A DNA stretch of 64,000 bases from an uncultured Sphingomonadaceae bacterium. GTDB taxonomy: Bacteria; Pseudomonadota; Alphaproteobacteria; Sphingomonadales; Sphingomonadaceae. The stretch spans positions 19,828 through 83,827 of the forward strand of contig CANKZR010000006.1 of the NCBI GenBank assembly GCA_947488625.1, written 5' to 3'. The number at the start of each line of letters is the position of its first letter. Position 1 is the first letter of the stretch. The notes under the pieces were generated by a model. That model worked only from the letters and a program-made list of their open reading frames with translations. It was not told the DNA's origin and made no database searches. This document shows, in pieces, positions 24,683 to 34,083 of this stretch. The position numbers and the translations under genes were made by a program.

Positions 24683-25066
24683 TCACTGCTTCGTGATCGA
24701 CGTGATCACACTGCCTTCAGAACCAGTACGAAACTCGAAGGAAATTCCCTCACCGACGCTGACATCACTACGCAGTTGCTCGTCTGCCTCGAACGCCATT
24801 GTCATTGCCGGCCAGTCAATTGCGGGGACCGGGCCATGCTCGACCGTGATCGTGCCAGCTTCGCCATCGATTGCGGTGACGGTTCCCTCAGCGCTGGCGG
24901 TCTGCATCATGTCACCGGGGTCCATTGCCGACATGTCCTGATCATCCATCATCATGCCATCTTCAGCCATCGGCATATCGTTCATCTCAGCCATATCCTG
25001 GCCGGAATCACAGGCTGCCAGCGCCAGCGGGGCGGCCAGCAGGGTCAAGAGGGTTGTGGTACGCAT
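24683..25066 (-). CDS. cusF: CusF-like periplasmic copper chaperone lipoprotein
   Basis: A 127-aa lipoprotein (lipobox LAAC, Cys19) with a Met/Asp-rich linker ([18 protein letters not shown]) and a C-terminal CusF barrel. The Cu(I)-binding set is visible as [14 protein letters not shown], giving the His, Trp and two Met residues of the CusF site. It donates Cu(I)/Ag(I) to the CusCBA pump. Its start lies inside the end of cusA (22-base overlap). A second CusF domain is fused to CusB in the same operon. Confidence 0.93.
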   Translation of the reverse strand: MRTTTLLTLLAAPLALAACDSGQDMAEMNDMPMAEDGMMMDDQDMSAMDPGDMMQTASAEGTVTAIDGEAGTITVEHGPVPAIDWPAMTMAFEADEQLRSDVSVGEGISFEFRTGSEGSVITSITKQ

Positions 25067-28000
25067 TCTTCTTCTCCTTCGGAGTGGTTTGGCCGAGCTG
25101 GCCGGGGACGCCGCAACAACAGATATGCGGCGGGAAGTACGAACATGGACAAAAGCGGGGCTGTGATCATTCCGCCGATCATCGGCGCGACGATCCGGCT
25201 CATCACTTCGGAGCCTGCCCCACTGCCGATCAGGATCGGGAACAGGCCGGCCAAAAGAACCGCTACGGTCATTGCCTTGGGGCGGACCCGCAGCAAGGCA
25301 CCTTCGCGGATGGCGGCAGAGACTTCCTCTGCATCTGCATCCTCATCGCGCCGCTCCAGCGCAGCTTTCAGATAGATCAGCATGATGACACCGAACTCCG
25401 CAGACACACCGGCCAGCGCAATAAAGCCGACAGCGGTCGCGACGGACTGGTTGTACCCCATGAGGTAAAGCAGCCAGAAGCCGCCGGTCAGCGCGAATGG
25501 CAACGTGCCCATGATGAGCAGCGCCTCGTCGAAACGGCGGAAGATCAGATAGAGCAGCAGGAATATGATCGCGAGCGTCGCCGGGACGACAATCTGCAGG
25601 CGCTCATAGGCACGTGTGAGATATTCGAATTGCCCGGCATAGGACAGGCTGACACCCGCTGGCAGATCAACCTCTGCGGCGATGACCTCCTGCAAATCGC
25701 TAACCACCGAGGTAAGATCGCGTCCGCGCACATCGATGTAGACATAGCTTGTGGGTCGGCCCTGCTCGCTCTTGAGCATGGGCGGGCCGCTGGTCACGCT
25801 GACAGCAGCCACGGTGCCGAGTGTGATCTGCTGACCCGACGGGGTGAGAACCGGCAGGTTGCGCAGCTCGTCCACGCTGTCACGAATTTCACGCGGATAC
25901 CGCACGTTGATCGGATACCGGGCCAGCCCCTCCACGCTGCGGGCCACGTTTGCACCGCCGATTGCGCCGGATACGATTTGCTGGACGTCGGCGATGTTGA
26001 GGCCGTAGCGGGCTGCTTCCAGCCGGTCGATATCGACATCGACATAGCGGCCTCCCGATAGCCGTTCGGCCAGTGCAGAGCTGACGCCCGGAACGTTCTT
26101 GGCGGCTTGTTCGACCTGGAGCGCAACTCGTTCGAGCTCGCCCAGGTCTTCTCCGGAAACCTTGATCCCTATCGGGCTCTTGATCCCTGTAGCGAGCATG
26201 TCGATCCGGTTGCGAATTGGCGGGACCCAGACATTGGCGAGGCCGGGCACCTGCACGGCGCGATCCAGTTCCTCGACCAGCATGTCGGGCGTCATGCCCT
26301 CGCGCCATTCCTCGCGCGGTTTGAAGCGGATAGTTGTCTCGAACATGGTTAGCGGGGCGGGGTCGGTGGCGGTGTCGGCACGGCCGGCCTTGCCGAACAC
26401 GGTTTCGACTTCCGGTACCGTCATGATCAGCCGGTCGGTGCGCTGGAGCAGCGCCGACGCCTCGCCGGGGGACAGTCCGGGCAGGGCGCTGGGCATATAG
26501 AGCAGGTCGCCCTCATCGAGCGGTGGGAGAAACTCACCGCCGAGCCGGGAAAAAGGAACAAGCGTCGTCAAGAAGATCAGACCGGCGATGGCCAGCGTGG
26601 TCTTGGGGCGGCGCATCACCCAGTCGAGGCCGGGTCGGTAAGCGCGGGTCAGCACGCGGTTGACCGGATTGCTGTCCTCTGCAGGGATCTTTCCCCGGAT
26701 CAGCCAGCCCATCAGCACTGGAACCAGAGTGATTGAAAGGATCGCAGCAGCGGCCATGGCGTAGGTCTTGGTGAAGGCGAGCGGCGCGAAGAGCCGTCCT
26801 TCCTGCGCCTGCAAGGTAAACACCGGCAGGAACGACAAGGTGATGATCAGCAGGCTGAAGAACAACGCCGGGCCGACTTCCTTCGAGGCATCGGCGACGA
26901 TACGCCATCGCTCATTGACGGACAGAACCGCATCGGGATTGTCCTCAGTCCACCGTTCGATGTGTTTATGGGCGTTCTCGATCATGACCACCGCCGCATC
27001 GACCATCGCCCCAATCGCGATGGCGATACCGCCGAGCGACATGATATTGGCGTTCACTCCCTGGAAGCGCATTACGAGGAAGGCCGCGAGCACACCCATA
27101 GGCAGAGTCACGACCGCGACCAGAGCCGAGCGCGCGTGCCACAGGAACAGAAGACACACCAAGGCTACGACGATAAATTCCTCGATCAGCTTGGTGGTCA
27201 GGTTTTCGACCGATGCGTCGATCAGTTGCGAACGGTCATAGGTGGTGACAATCTCCACCCCTTCAGGGAGGCTCGCCTGCAATTGTTCGAGCTTGGCTTC
27301 CACTGCCGTAATCGCGCTGCGCGCGTCGGCTCCCTGCCGCAGGATGACGATACCGCCTGCAACCTCGCCTTCACCGTTCAGCTCGGCGATGCCGCGCCGC
27401 AGTTCCGGACCGATCTGGACATTCGCGACATCGCCGAGCGTGACCGGCACGCCGCCCGCTTCGGCGCGCAGCGGAATGCTGCGGAAATCCGCCAGAGTTC
27501 CGAGATAACCCGATGCGCGGACCATATATTCCGCTTCGCCCATCTCGACGATAGAGCCGCCGGTTTCCTGATTGCCCGCCTGAACTGCCCTGACAACCTG
27601 CGCATGCGTCACACCCAGCGAGGCCATACGGTAGGGATCGAGAACGATCTGGTATTGCTTGACCATGCCGCCAACGCTGGCGACCTCGGCGATCCCGGGT
27701 ATGGTCTGCAACTCGTAGCGCAGGAACCAGTCCTGCAAGCTGCGCAGCCCGGCAAGGTCGTGTCCGCCGCTACGGTCCACCAGTGCATATTCGTAGATCC
27801 AGCCGACCCCGGTGGCATCGGGGCCGAGCGTGCTCTCAACCCCTTCCGGCAGGCGATTCTGAACCTGGTTGAGATATTCGAGAACCCGCGAGCGCGCCCA
27901 GTAAAGATCGGTACCGTCTTCGAAGATGACATAGACATAGCTGTCGCCGAAGAAGGAATAGCCGCGCACTGTTTCGGCGCCGGGGACCGACAGCATGGTT

Positions 28001-28212
28001 GTGGCCATCGGGTAGGTCACCTGATCCTCGACAATTCGGGGAGCTTGTCCCGGATAGTTCGAGCGGATCACCACCTGTACGTCGGAGAGGTCCGGCAAGG
28101 CATCGACCGGCGTTGTTCGCACAGCCCAGAAACCGGCCAATGCCAGCCCGGTCGCCGCCAGCACCACGAAGAAGCGATTGGCAATCGAGCTATCGATAAT
28201 GCGCGCAATCAT
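25045..28212 (-). CDS. cusA: CusA-type heavy-metal RND efflux pump
   Basis: A 1055-aa RND transporter with the usual 12 transmembrane helices and two large periplasmic loops. The helix-4 signature reads [16 protein letters not shown], the Cu/Ag (HME4, Cus) type rather than the DFGxxVDGAV form of Czc pumps. Met residues near the periplasmic binding cleft are consistent with Cu(I) transport. Part of a tightly overlapping cusC-B-A-F cluster: its ATG overlaps the cusB stop by four bases. Confidence 0.94.
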   Translation of the reverse strand: MIARIIDSSIANRFFVVLAATGLALAGFWAVRTTPVDALPDLSDVQVVIRSNYPGQAPRIVEDQVTYPMATTMLSVPGAETVRGYSFFGDSYVYVIFEDGTDLYWARSRVLEYLNQVQNRLPEGVESTLGPDATGVGWIYEYALVDRSGGHDLAGLRSLQDWFLRYELQTIPGIAEVASVGGMVKQYQIVLDPYRMASLGVTHAQVVRAVQAGNQETGGSIVEMGEAEYMVRASGYLGTLADFRSIPLRAEAGGVPVTLGDVANVQIGPELRRGIAELNGEGEVAGGIVILRQGADARSAITAVEAKLEQLQASLPEGVEIVTTYDRSQLIDASVENLTTKLIEEFIVVALVCLLFLWHARSALVAVVTLPMGVLAAFLVMRFQGVNANIMSLGGIAIAIGAMVDAAVVMIENAHKHIERWTEDNPDAVLSVNERWRIVADASKEVGPALFFSLLIITLSFLPVFTLQAQEGRLFAPLAFTKTYAMAAAAILSITLVPVLMGWLIRGKIPAEDSNPVNRVLTRAYRPGLDWVMRRPKTTLAIAGLIFLTTLVPFSRLGGEFLPPLDEGDLLYMPSALPGLSPGEASALLQRTDRLIMTVPEVETVFGKAGRADTATDPAPLTMFETTIRFKPREEWREGMTPDMLVEELDRAVQVPGLANVWVPPIRNRIDMLATGIKSPIGIKVSGEDLGELERVALQVEQAAKNVPGVSSALAERLSGGRYVDVDIDRLEAARYGLNIADVQQIVSGAIGGANVARSVEGLARYPINVRYPREIRDSVDELRNLPVLTPSGQQITLGTVAAVSVTSGPPMLKSEQGRPTSYVYIDVRGRDLTSVVSDLQEVIAAEVDLPAGVSLSYAGQFEYLTRAYERLQIVVPATLAIIFLLLYLIFRRFDEALLIMGTLPFALTGGFWLLYLMGYNQSVATAVGFIALAGVSAEFGVIMLIYLKAALERRDEDADAEEVSAAIREGALLRVRPKAMTVAVLLAGLFPILIGSGAGSEVMSRIVAPMIGGMITAPLLSMFVLPAAYLLLRRPRPARPNHSEGEEECVPQPS

Positions 28213-29720
28213 TCGCCGGTCTTTCGGATCGAGACAATGCGGGGCCCAGTGCCGGCCTGCGCAAACGTGAAGGAAACCCGGTCACCGCGCGCGAAACCGC
28301 GCAGTTGCTCAGGCCCCTCGGTAGCGAAAGGCATGGTCATCGCTGGCCATTCGAGTGCAGGCACCGGGCCATGCCGCAGGGTCACACTGCTCGAGGTGAT
28401 ACGCTCAATTGTACCGGTTGCCCGATAGGTTTGCGGCTCGTCCGCCTCGCTTGACGTCTGGTCTCGGGTCGCCGCCGATGGAGCCTGATCGACAGGACGC
28501 ACATCGATACCGGTAAGGCTGGCTTCGGAATCGAGCAGGAACTGGCCCGAAGTAACGACCTGCTCGCCCGCAGCAAGGCCGGCAAGCACTTCGGTGCGCC
28601 CGTTCGCTTCGCGACCGATGCGAATTTCTGCGGGGCGATAGCCGCCGCTTTCCTGTGCAATCATCACAAGAGTCCGCTCGCCAGTGCGAATGACCGCTTC
28701 CGAAGGGACCAGCAACGTCTCACGTCGCTCAGGTGCCAATGTGACTTGCGCGAACATGCCCGGTTTGAGCCGAAGCCCTGGATTGGGCATGGCGGCCCGC
28801 ACGGTAATCGTCCGGCTGGCGTCCTGTGCGCTTGGAAGGATTGCAATGATCCGTCCTGCAAAACGCTCGCCGGGGAAAGCGGTGAGCGTCGCGCTCACGG
28901 GCTGCCCCACGCGGGCGCTGCCCGCCAAAGCCTCGGGCACTGCCGCCTCAAGCCAGATGGGACTGTACCCGCTGATTTCAGCGAGGGATTGGCCCATAGC
29001 CACGGTCATGCCCGGTCGCACGCCGAGCGAGGTGAGCGCACCCGACTGCGGGGCGGTCACGGTGAAAGTCGATTGCGGCCTTCCGCTGCGAGCGACTGAG
29101 GAGATGATCGATTCCGGCATGCCAAGCAGCCGCAAACGCTCGCGTGCAGCGCGGATGAGCGCTTCGTCTCCCGTTGCCGAAACGGCCAGATATTCGCCCT
29201 GTGCGCCGCCCCACTCGGGCACCAGAATGTCGGCGATCGGCGCGCCTCGGGCGATGAGGTCTTGGGGCGCATGGCCGTATGTACGCTGCACGTATCCGCC
29301 GGCGCGCGGCTGGACGATCGACATATCACTGCCATTATAGGCAAGAGTTCCAGTCACCCGCGTTTCGGGTTCAAGCACGCCAATCTCGGCCTCGGCAGTC
29401 CGAATACCGAAGTTCTGCACCAAGGCGGAATCAATGCTGACTGCCCCGGCGCCCTGCGCTGCGCCAGCAGCGCATTTGGGGACCAGCTGCATGTCCATGA
29501 ACGGAGATTTGCCTGGCTCGTCGAAGCGCTGGTCGGGGACCATCGGATCGTACCAGTACAGCACTTCCTCGCATCCGGTGTCGGCACCGGGCTCTTCGCC
29601 GCTGCTATCCCCGCCGAGCATCGACAGGCCGAAACCCGCCGCCAGACTAACAATGGCGATGGCTGCGGCGGACGCATAAGTGCGCTGGCGCGGCGTAAAA
29701 CGTTCGAAAGCGGCGTTCAT
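28209..29720 (-). CDS. cusB: CusB-type periplasmic adaptor with metal-binding head and fused CusF domain
   Basis: A 503-aa membrane-fusion protein. Hydrophobic anchor about 17-36, heavy-metal-binding domain about 50-83 (Cys50, [13 protein letters not shown]), then lipoyl and hairpin and beta-barrel parts (about 100-405). The C-terminus (about 430-503) is a CusF barrel with [14 protein letters not shown]. The adaptor links CusA to CusC and can pass Cu(I) itself. Having a chaperone at its own C-terminus, in addition to a free CusF, is a notable fusion. ATGA overlaps with both neighbours. Confidence 0.94.
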   Translation of the reverse strand: MNAAFERFTPRQRTYASAAAIAIVSLAAGFGLSMLGGDSSGEEPGADTGCEEVLYWYDPMVPDQRFDEPGKSPFMDMQLVPKCAAGAAQGAGAVSIDSALVQNFGIRTAEAEIGVLEPETRVTGTLAYNGSDMSIVQPRAGGYVQRTYGHAPQDLIARGAPIADILVPEWGGAQGEYLAVSATGDEALIRAARERLRLLGMPESIISSVARSGRPQSTFTVTAPQSGALTSLGVRPGMTVAMGQSLAEISGYSPIWLEAAVPEALAGSARVGQPVSATLTAFPGERFAGRIIAILPSAQDASRTITVRAAMPNPGLRLKPGMFAQVTLAPERRETLLVPSEAVIRTGERTLVMIAQESGGYRPAEIRIGREANGRTEVLAGLAAGEQVVTSGQFLLDSEASLTGIDVRPVDQAPSAATRDQTSSEADEPQTYRATGTIERITSSSVTLRHGPVPALEWPAMTMPFATEGPEQLRGFARGDRVSFTFAQAGTGPRIVSIRKTGE

Positions 29721-30952
29721 GGCCTGTCCTCTCCGTAGGTAAGTCGCAGCGTGGCCGCAGCCTCGACCGCTGCCTGTTCGCGCCCGAGAATTTCCAGTTC
29801 GAGCAAAACGAGTGCTGCCTTGGCGGCGATTACGTCGACAAGATCGGCTCGTCCCGCAGCAAAACTGGCTGTCTCGAGATCAGCACGGTCACGCGCCAAA
29901 GGCAGAAGTTCGTCGCGCGCCCGCTCCCACTGCCGCGCCGCGCTGCGCCAGGAGGCGAGATCGGCTTCAAACCGGGCCCTGAGGGCGCGCAGCCGGTCTT
30001 CGCGCTCGGCAAGCGCTGCTGCAGCGTCGGCTTCGGCTGCCGCGATGCGCGGATTCTGTCGCCGGTCTGTAAAGATGGGCAAAGTGATCGAGCCCATGAC
30101 CGACACCGCATCGCCAAAGTCGGGGTTGCGGCGGCCATAGGTGACGCTCACGCCGAAATCGGGTCGCTTCTCGGCACGGGCAAGATCAATCCCCGCCTCG
30201 GCGCGGCGGCTTTCAGCATCGGCCAGCAGAAGTTCGGGATTGCTTGTAAGTTCAAAGCGTAGCTGTTCGGGGTCTAGTGAAACAGATGGGGGTGCGCCCA
30301 GCGCAACAGGATTTTCAATTGGCATGTATCGCGAAATCTGTGCCTGCGCTGTTTCGCGCTCGGCTTCGATGGACGTAGCTGCATCCTCGATACCGAGCAG
30401 CTCACGCCGGATCGCCAGACTTTCCGCCGGGCGATCCGATCCCGAAGCGACGGCACTGTTGGCGACCGGGACGAAGGCTCTGAGTTCGACCAGTGCTGCG
30501 CGAGCAAGGTCGAGCCGCGCTTGCGCATAGTGGAGCCTGACCCACGCCGTTCCGGCATCGGCGAGAACCTCGCGCTCGGCCATGCCAAGGCGCGCTTCGG
30601 CGAGGCGCACCTCCGAACTGGCAACGCCAAACCGCGCCCGGCGGCGGGCAAGATTTGGGATTTCCTGCTCGACGCCGATCGCGACTTGCGTGGGAAGTTG
30701 CTGATCAAGTTCGAACGCGGCGGATCCGGTCACAGGAAGGTTCATGATCCCTCCCCGAACGCGCGGATCAGGGAGCTCGTCCGCCGCTTCCGCTGCCTCG
30801 CGCCGCGATTGCACGCGCAATGCACCAGCCTCCAAAACAGGTTGTTCGCCACGCGCCGCGGCAAGTGCATCCTCGTATCCGACAGACTGCGCTTGTGCAG
30901 TCTGCGCGGCGAGCAGGGCCGCTAACGGCACCCAGCCAATTCGCCAATCCAT
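29717..30952 (-). CDS. cusC: CusC-type outer-membrane efflux channel (TolC family)
   Basis: About 411 aa with a signal peptide (ending QTAQAQ) and the long helical, Ala/Arg/Glu-rich repeats of the TolC/OEP family; LPDPRVRGGIMNLP and YGRRNPDFGD are typical segments. The start is ATG at 30952, though GTG at 30961 is also possible. First structural gene of the CusC-B-A tripartite pump, whose outer-membrane exit duct it forms. It lies 123 bases downstream of the small Cys-rich protein gene. Confidence 0.92.
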   Translation of the reverse strand: MDWRIGWVPLAALLAAQTAQAQSVGYEDALAAARGEQPVLEAGALRVQSRREAAEAADELPDPRVRGGIMNLPVTGSAAFELDQQLPTQVAIGVEQEIPNLARRRARFGVASSEVRLAEARLGMAEREVLADAGTAWVRLHYAQARLDLARAALVELRAFVPVANSAVASGSDRPAESLAIRRELLGIEDAATSIEAERETAQAQISRYMPIENPVALGAPPSVSLDPEQLRFELTSNPELLLADAESRRAEAGIDLARAEKRPDFGVSVTYGRRNPDFGDAVSVMGSITLPIFTDRRQNPRIAAAEADAAAALAEREDRLRALRARFEADLASWRSAARQWERARDELLPLARDRADLETASFAAGRADLVDVIAAKAALVLLELEILGREQAAVEAAATLRLTYGEDRP

Positions 30953-31075
30953 AATTCTCACTCTTTCAAAGCAAGCTGACCGGGGGAGGCTTCGGCGCGC
31001 TCGGTCGATAGACCGAGCGCTGAGCCTCTTTATCCTTCAAGCTCGCAAACGGCGCAGCGCGCCGTCCGGGAAATG

Positions 31076-31450
31076 CTAGATAGTGAGTTGGTTTTGTGGA
31101 GGCGGGGATTCTGGTCTTGGTTGCTCTTTCTCGAGCCCGTCAGAAGTTGCGACGTGATACGAGAGAGCGAAATTGAGTGGCGCAGCACCCAACGAACCCA
31201 TACCCGTGAGGGCTAGCGGTGGCATGCAATTCATCGCGACCAGACAGTCGATTGTCATGTCGGGACAACACCCCTCGCGATCAGAAGACGGGTCATCGGC
31301 ATCCATGCTAAGCTCGGGTATGGCCTGCGCCATTTCGGCGCAATCCACCATTTCAGCGACAGCGTTTTGAGGAACAGCAGCCTGTGCCGCAACCTGCACA
31401 AACAGGCCTAAGCTAAAACAAATCAAAGTCAGGACGCGGATCAACTTCAC
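31076..31450 (-). CDS. small Cys-rich exported protein at the head of the cus operon
   Basis: About 124 aa if started at the GTG at 31450. A clear signal peptide (MKLIRVLTLICFSLGLFVQ) follows. The mature protein carries several Cys (DCAEM, GCCPDM, DCLVAMNC). Similar small exported Cys/His proteins precede other metal RND operons (compare CzcI-like proteins). I choose 31450 over 31471 because a MerR-type promoter (31459-31490) would place the transcript start near 31452. Possible metal buffer or sensor. Confidence 0.65.
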   Translation of the reverse strand: MKLIRVLTLICFSLGLFVQVAAQAAVPQNAVAEMVDCAEMAQAIPELSMDADDPSSDREGCCPDMTIDCLVAMNCMPPLALTGMGSLGAAPLNFALSYHVATSDGLEKEQPRPESPPPQNQLTI

Positions 31451-31458
31451 CGTGACCG

Positions 31459-31490
31459 AATAGTCCGACACCCCTCGGAGTTCAAGTCAA
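31459..31490 (-). promoter_or_regulatory. MerR-type (CueR-like) promoter of the cus operon
   Basis: On the minus strand TTGACT (31490-31485), a 20-bp spacer, then ACTATT (31464-31459). The spacer holds an imperfect inverted repeat, TCGGAGT and AGTCCGA separated by 6 bp. The over-long spacer with an internal dyad is the hallmark of MerR-family activation. No CueR gene is in the window, so the regulator would be encoded elsewhere. Confidence 0.55.
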
Positions 31491-31626
31491 TCACCGTCTG
31501 CAAGGTTTGTATCCCGGAAATTCGTTGCACATTCCCCGGATGCCGGCTTTTGGTTTCACTGAAGCCCGAAGCGACACGGCATCATTGACAGCCGCGAGGA
31601 ACATCACCTCAGGTCTCCCGTGGAGG

Positions 31627-33879
31627 TTAGAAGCTGACCCGAGCTCCGCTCACGAACCGACGGGGGACACCCGGCCGCAAACCGAATGGGCGCCGACTGA
31701 CTGCGTACTGGTCATCGAAAAGGTTATCGACGCGCGCAAAGAGGGAGAACTTTTCCGTAAGCGCGTAGTTTCCCGCAAGATCAAAGATTATGCGGTCATC
31801 AACCCGATCATTTACAGCAATAGCGCCGCTTCCGGGATCATCGCGTAAATCGGAAACATAGCTAACGCCAAGGGTGGCGGTGGCGCGTCCGGCGTTTACG
31901 CCTGCCTCAAAATACACCTGATGCCGAGCTATATAGGGTAAATCGTCGCCTTCGATCACATCACCGAAAAATTCGCTGTCGAAACTGCTGTCGAATTCTG
32001 CGTCGGTGAATGTATAAGCGATAGACACGGGAAACGAGATTGTGTCGGAGGCGCGTGGCTCGGTCGCTATAGACAATTCCAGGCCCTGAACCGTTACCGC
32101 ACCGCCATTGAATTGATCGCCGATATCTCCTGTAGTGCAGCCCACAGATTGGGTGCAGTTGCCAAGCAGATTGGAATAGTCGTTGTAGAAGCCGATGGCA
32201 GAAACCTGGATTTCGTCGGTCCGATAACGCACCCCCGCCTCGTAATTCCAGCTTTTCTCGGCGCGCGCGTCGGGGTTGCCCGGTCCGGGAGGGGAGAAGC
32301 CGCGCGACACTCCTGCCAGCAGGATTGCATCGCCCATTTCGTAAGTAACGCCCAGAGCAGGTAGCCACTGGTCGATATTGGTCCGGCGAACGCGGGTAGG
32401 ACCGGTGGATCGATCCGGGTCCGATCGGGCGTAGTCCAATCGGGTCAAATCGATCCCTTCATACCTCAAGCCGGGTGTCAGCGTGAGCGCGCCAATCTCG
32501 ATCCGGTCTTCTATGTAGAAGGCGATGGCCGTCGCTTTCGCCTCCCGGTTGGCCTGCTGGCCGATATCGGTCTGACGCTCAAAGACCAGCTCGCCACCGA
32601 TCTGGGAGTAGAATTCCTCGTTTTGCAGCCGATCCTCCTCATCCTCGTGATAGCGGACCGACACCGCAAGATTGTGGCGTAATGCGCCAGTCCCGAACGG
32701 CCGTTCCAGTGAGATCTGAGCGCCTTCGCTGCGATAGACGCGATTGTTGTTGCGGATGCGGACTGCACCGCTCGCAGTGTCGGCTCCGCGCAGAATGCCG
32801 AGTGCCTCGGCATTGTCATCGGGGCTATCGAACACCGATTGAATCGAATCGAAGTTACCGTCTCCATCGAAGTCGATATCCTGAAGTTTTGACCAGCTGC
32901 GTCTGAAGTCATTGCGATACAGCGTGGCGGTTATTCTCGTTTCGTCGGCAAAAGATAGCGTGCCGATGACGCGATATTGGTCATGCTCTCCGGTGAACGC
33001 GTCGCGCTGGCTAGCGGCGTAGCGGCGATAGGGATCTGCCGCGAAGTCGGCATCGGCCAGCCCAAGATAGGTCTCATTGGCTTCAAGGTCCGATCGACCA
33101 TAGACAAACTCCAGTCGCGCTTCGACAGGCGCGTCCGGTGCGGTGTGAACAGCAAAACGCCCACGGTAATCCTTTCGCTCGAAGCCAGTGTCCGCGTCTG
33201 GAAACCCATCAATCGTTTTGAAGCCGTCGCCGCCCTGCTGATAGGTTTCGATCAGCGCTCCGACATAGTCGGTGTCACCGCCGATCCAGGCCTGCCCCTG
33301 ATAGTAGCCGCGCGAACCGTATTGGCCTGATGCGTAGCCTGCCAATTCTTCGGTCGGAATATCATTCGACCGGAGGTTGACCGCTCCGCCAATCGTACGG
33401 GGACCATAGCGAATGGCAGCAGCGCCTTTCGTAACCTCGACCGCTTGCATGCGTCCGATGGCCGGGAAATAGTAAGCGGCCGGAGCAGCATAGGGAGCAG
33501 GCGCAATCAGAACGCCGTCTTCCATCAGAGTAATATTGCTTGAGCGTTCGACCGGACTACCGCGCAGACCGATGTTCGGGAACAGGCCGAACCCATCTTC
33601 TTCCTGCGTATTAACGCCGGGAACCTGTCGCAGGACGCGGTTTACGTCACCGTGATCGAACCGGCGCAAATCCTCGGTGTCGATCAGATCGGCCGAGCCC
33701 GCGATGCGATAGGGATCAATACGGCCGCCGATCACGATGATTGATCCGCTCGTATTGTCTTCGCGGTCGTCCGCAATTTGCTCTGCTCCGCTCTCTTCGC
33801 TCTCAGGCCCGGTATGTTCCTGGGCCAACGCGGGGGTGGATAGGGCGATCGCCAAGGACGAGACGGCGGCACGATACAT
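31627..33879 (-). CDS. TonB-dependent outer-membrane receptor (FecA-like)
   Basis: About 750 aa starting at the ATG at 33879 (AGGAAG upstream). Signal peptide, acidic linker, then a plug domain (about 45-165, with VIGGRIDPYRIAGSADLID and GPRTIGGAVNL) and a large beta-barrel ending in Phe. The plug resembles FecA/iron-citrate-type receptors. It sits between the cus operon and the ATPase-CDF operon and has a Fur-box-like palindrome upstream, so iron or iron-chelate uptake is likely; copper or zinc chelate uptake cannot be excluded. Confidence 0.9.
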   Translation of the reverse strand: MYRAAVSSLAIALSTPALAQEHTGPESEESGAEQIADDREDNTSGSIIVIGGRIDPYRIAGSADLIDTEDLRRFDHGDVNRVLRQVPGVNTQEEDGFGLFPNIGLRGSPVERSSNITLMEDGVLIAPAPYAAPAAYYFPAIGRMQAVEVTKGAAAIRYGPRTIGGAVNLRSNDIPTEELAGYASGQYGSRGYYQGQAWIGGDTDYVGALIETYQQGGDGFKTIDGFPDADTGFERKDYRGRFAVHTAPDAPVEARLEFVYGRSDLEANETYLGLADADFAADPYRRYAASQRDAFTGEHDQYRVIGTLSFADETRITATLYRNDFRRSWSKLQDIDFDGDGNFDSIQSVFDSPDDNAEALGILRGADTASGAVRIRNNNRVYRSEGAQISLERPFGTGALRHNLAVSVRYHEDEEDRLQNEEFYSQIGGELVFERQTDIGQQANREAKATAIAFYIEDRIEIGALTLTPGLRYEGIDLTRLDYARSDPDRSTGPTRVRRTNIDQWLPALGVTYEMGDAILLAGVSRGFSPPGPGNPDARAEKSWNYEAGVRYRTDEIQVSAIGFYNDYSNLLGNCTQSVGCTTGDIGDQFNGGAVTVQGLELSIATEPRASDTISFPVSIAYTFTDAEFDSSFDSEFFGDVIEGDDLPYIARHQVYFEAGVNAGRATATLGVSYVSDLRDDPGSGAIAVNDRVDDRIIFDLAGNYALTEKFSLFARVDNLFDDQYAVSRRPFGLRPGVPRRFVSGARVSF

Positions 33880-33923
33880 AAACACTTCCTGTTCTCCGGT
33901 TTGGAGATCGCTCCCTACCTTTG

Positions 33924-33940
33924 TTGCAAATGACTCGCAA
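33924..33940. promoter_or_regulatory. Fur-box-like palindrome upstream of the TonB receptor
   Basis: TTGCAAATGACTCGCAA is an imperfect palindrome with a 7-1-7 core (TGCAAAT-G-ACTCGCA), the layout of Fur sites. It lies 45 bases upstream of the receptor ATG, where a repressor would block the promoter. Confidence 0.5.
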
Positions 33941-34083
33941 GAGCAAAAAGGTCTTTTCGGGGTTTTCCGTAGAGGTTATTTCGCGGTGATGCAGTGTAAG
34001 CTGTCAGCTATCTGCGAAATGGATTTTGTGGAGTTATTGGCCGTTCTCCTGCGCTTGCCCATCATCACGCGGATCGACCGGGT

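Noticed and set aside
26962..28428. A 488-codon plus-strand frame opposite cusA
   Set aside because: No start signal or motif; cusA on the minus strand is well supported.
31465..31485. A GAGGGG block near the cus leader that resembles the ECF minus-35
   Set aside because: No CGTA lies 15 bp downstream, and the block is part of a MerR-type spacer instead.
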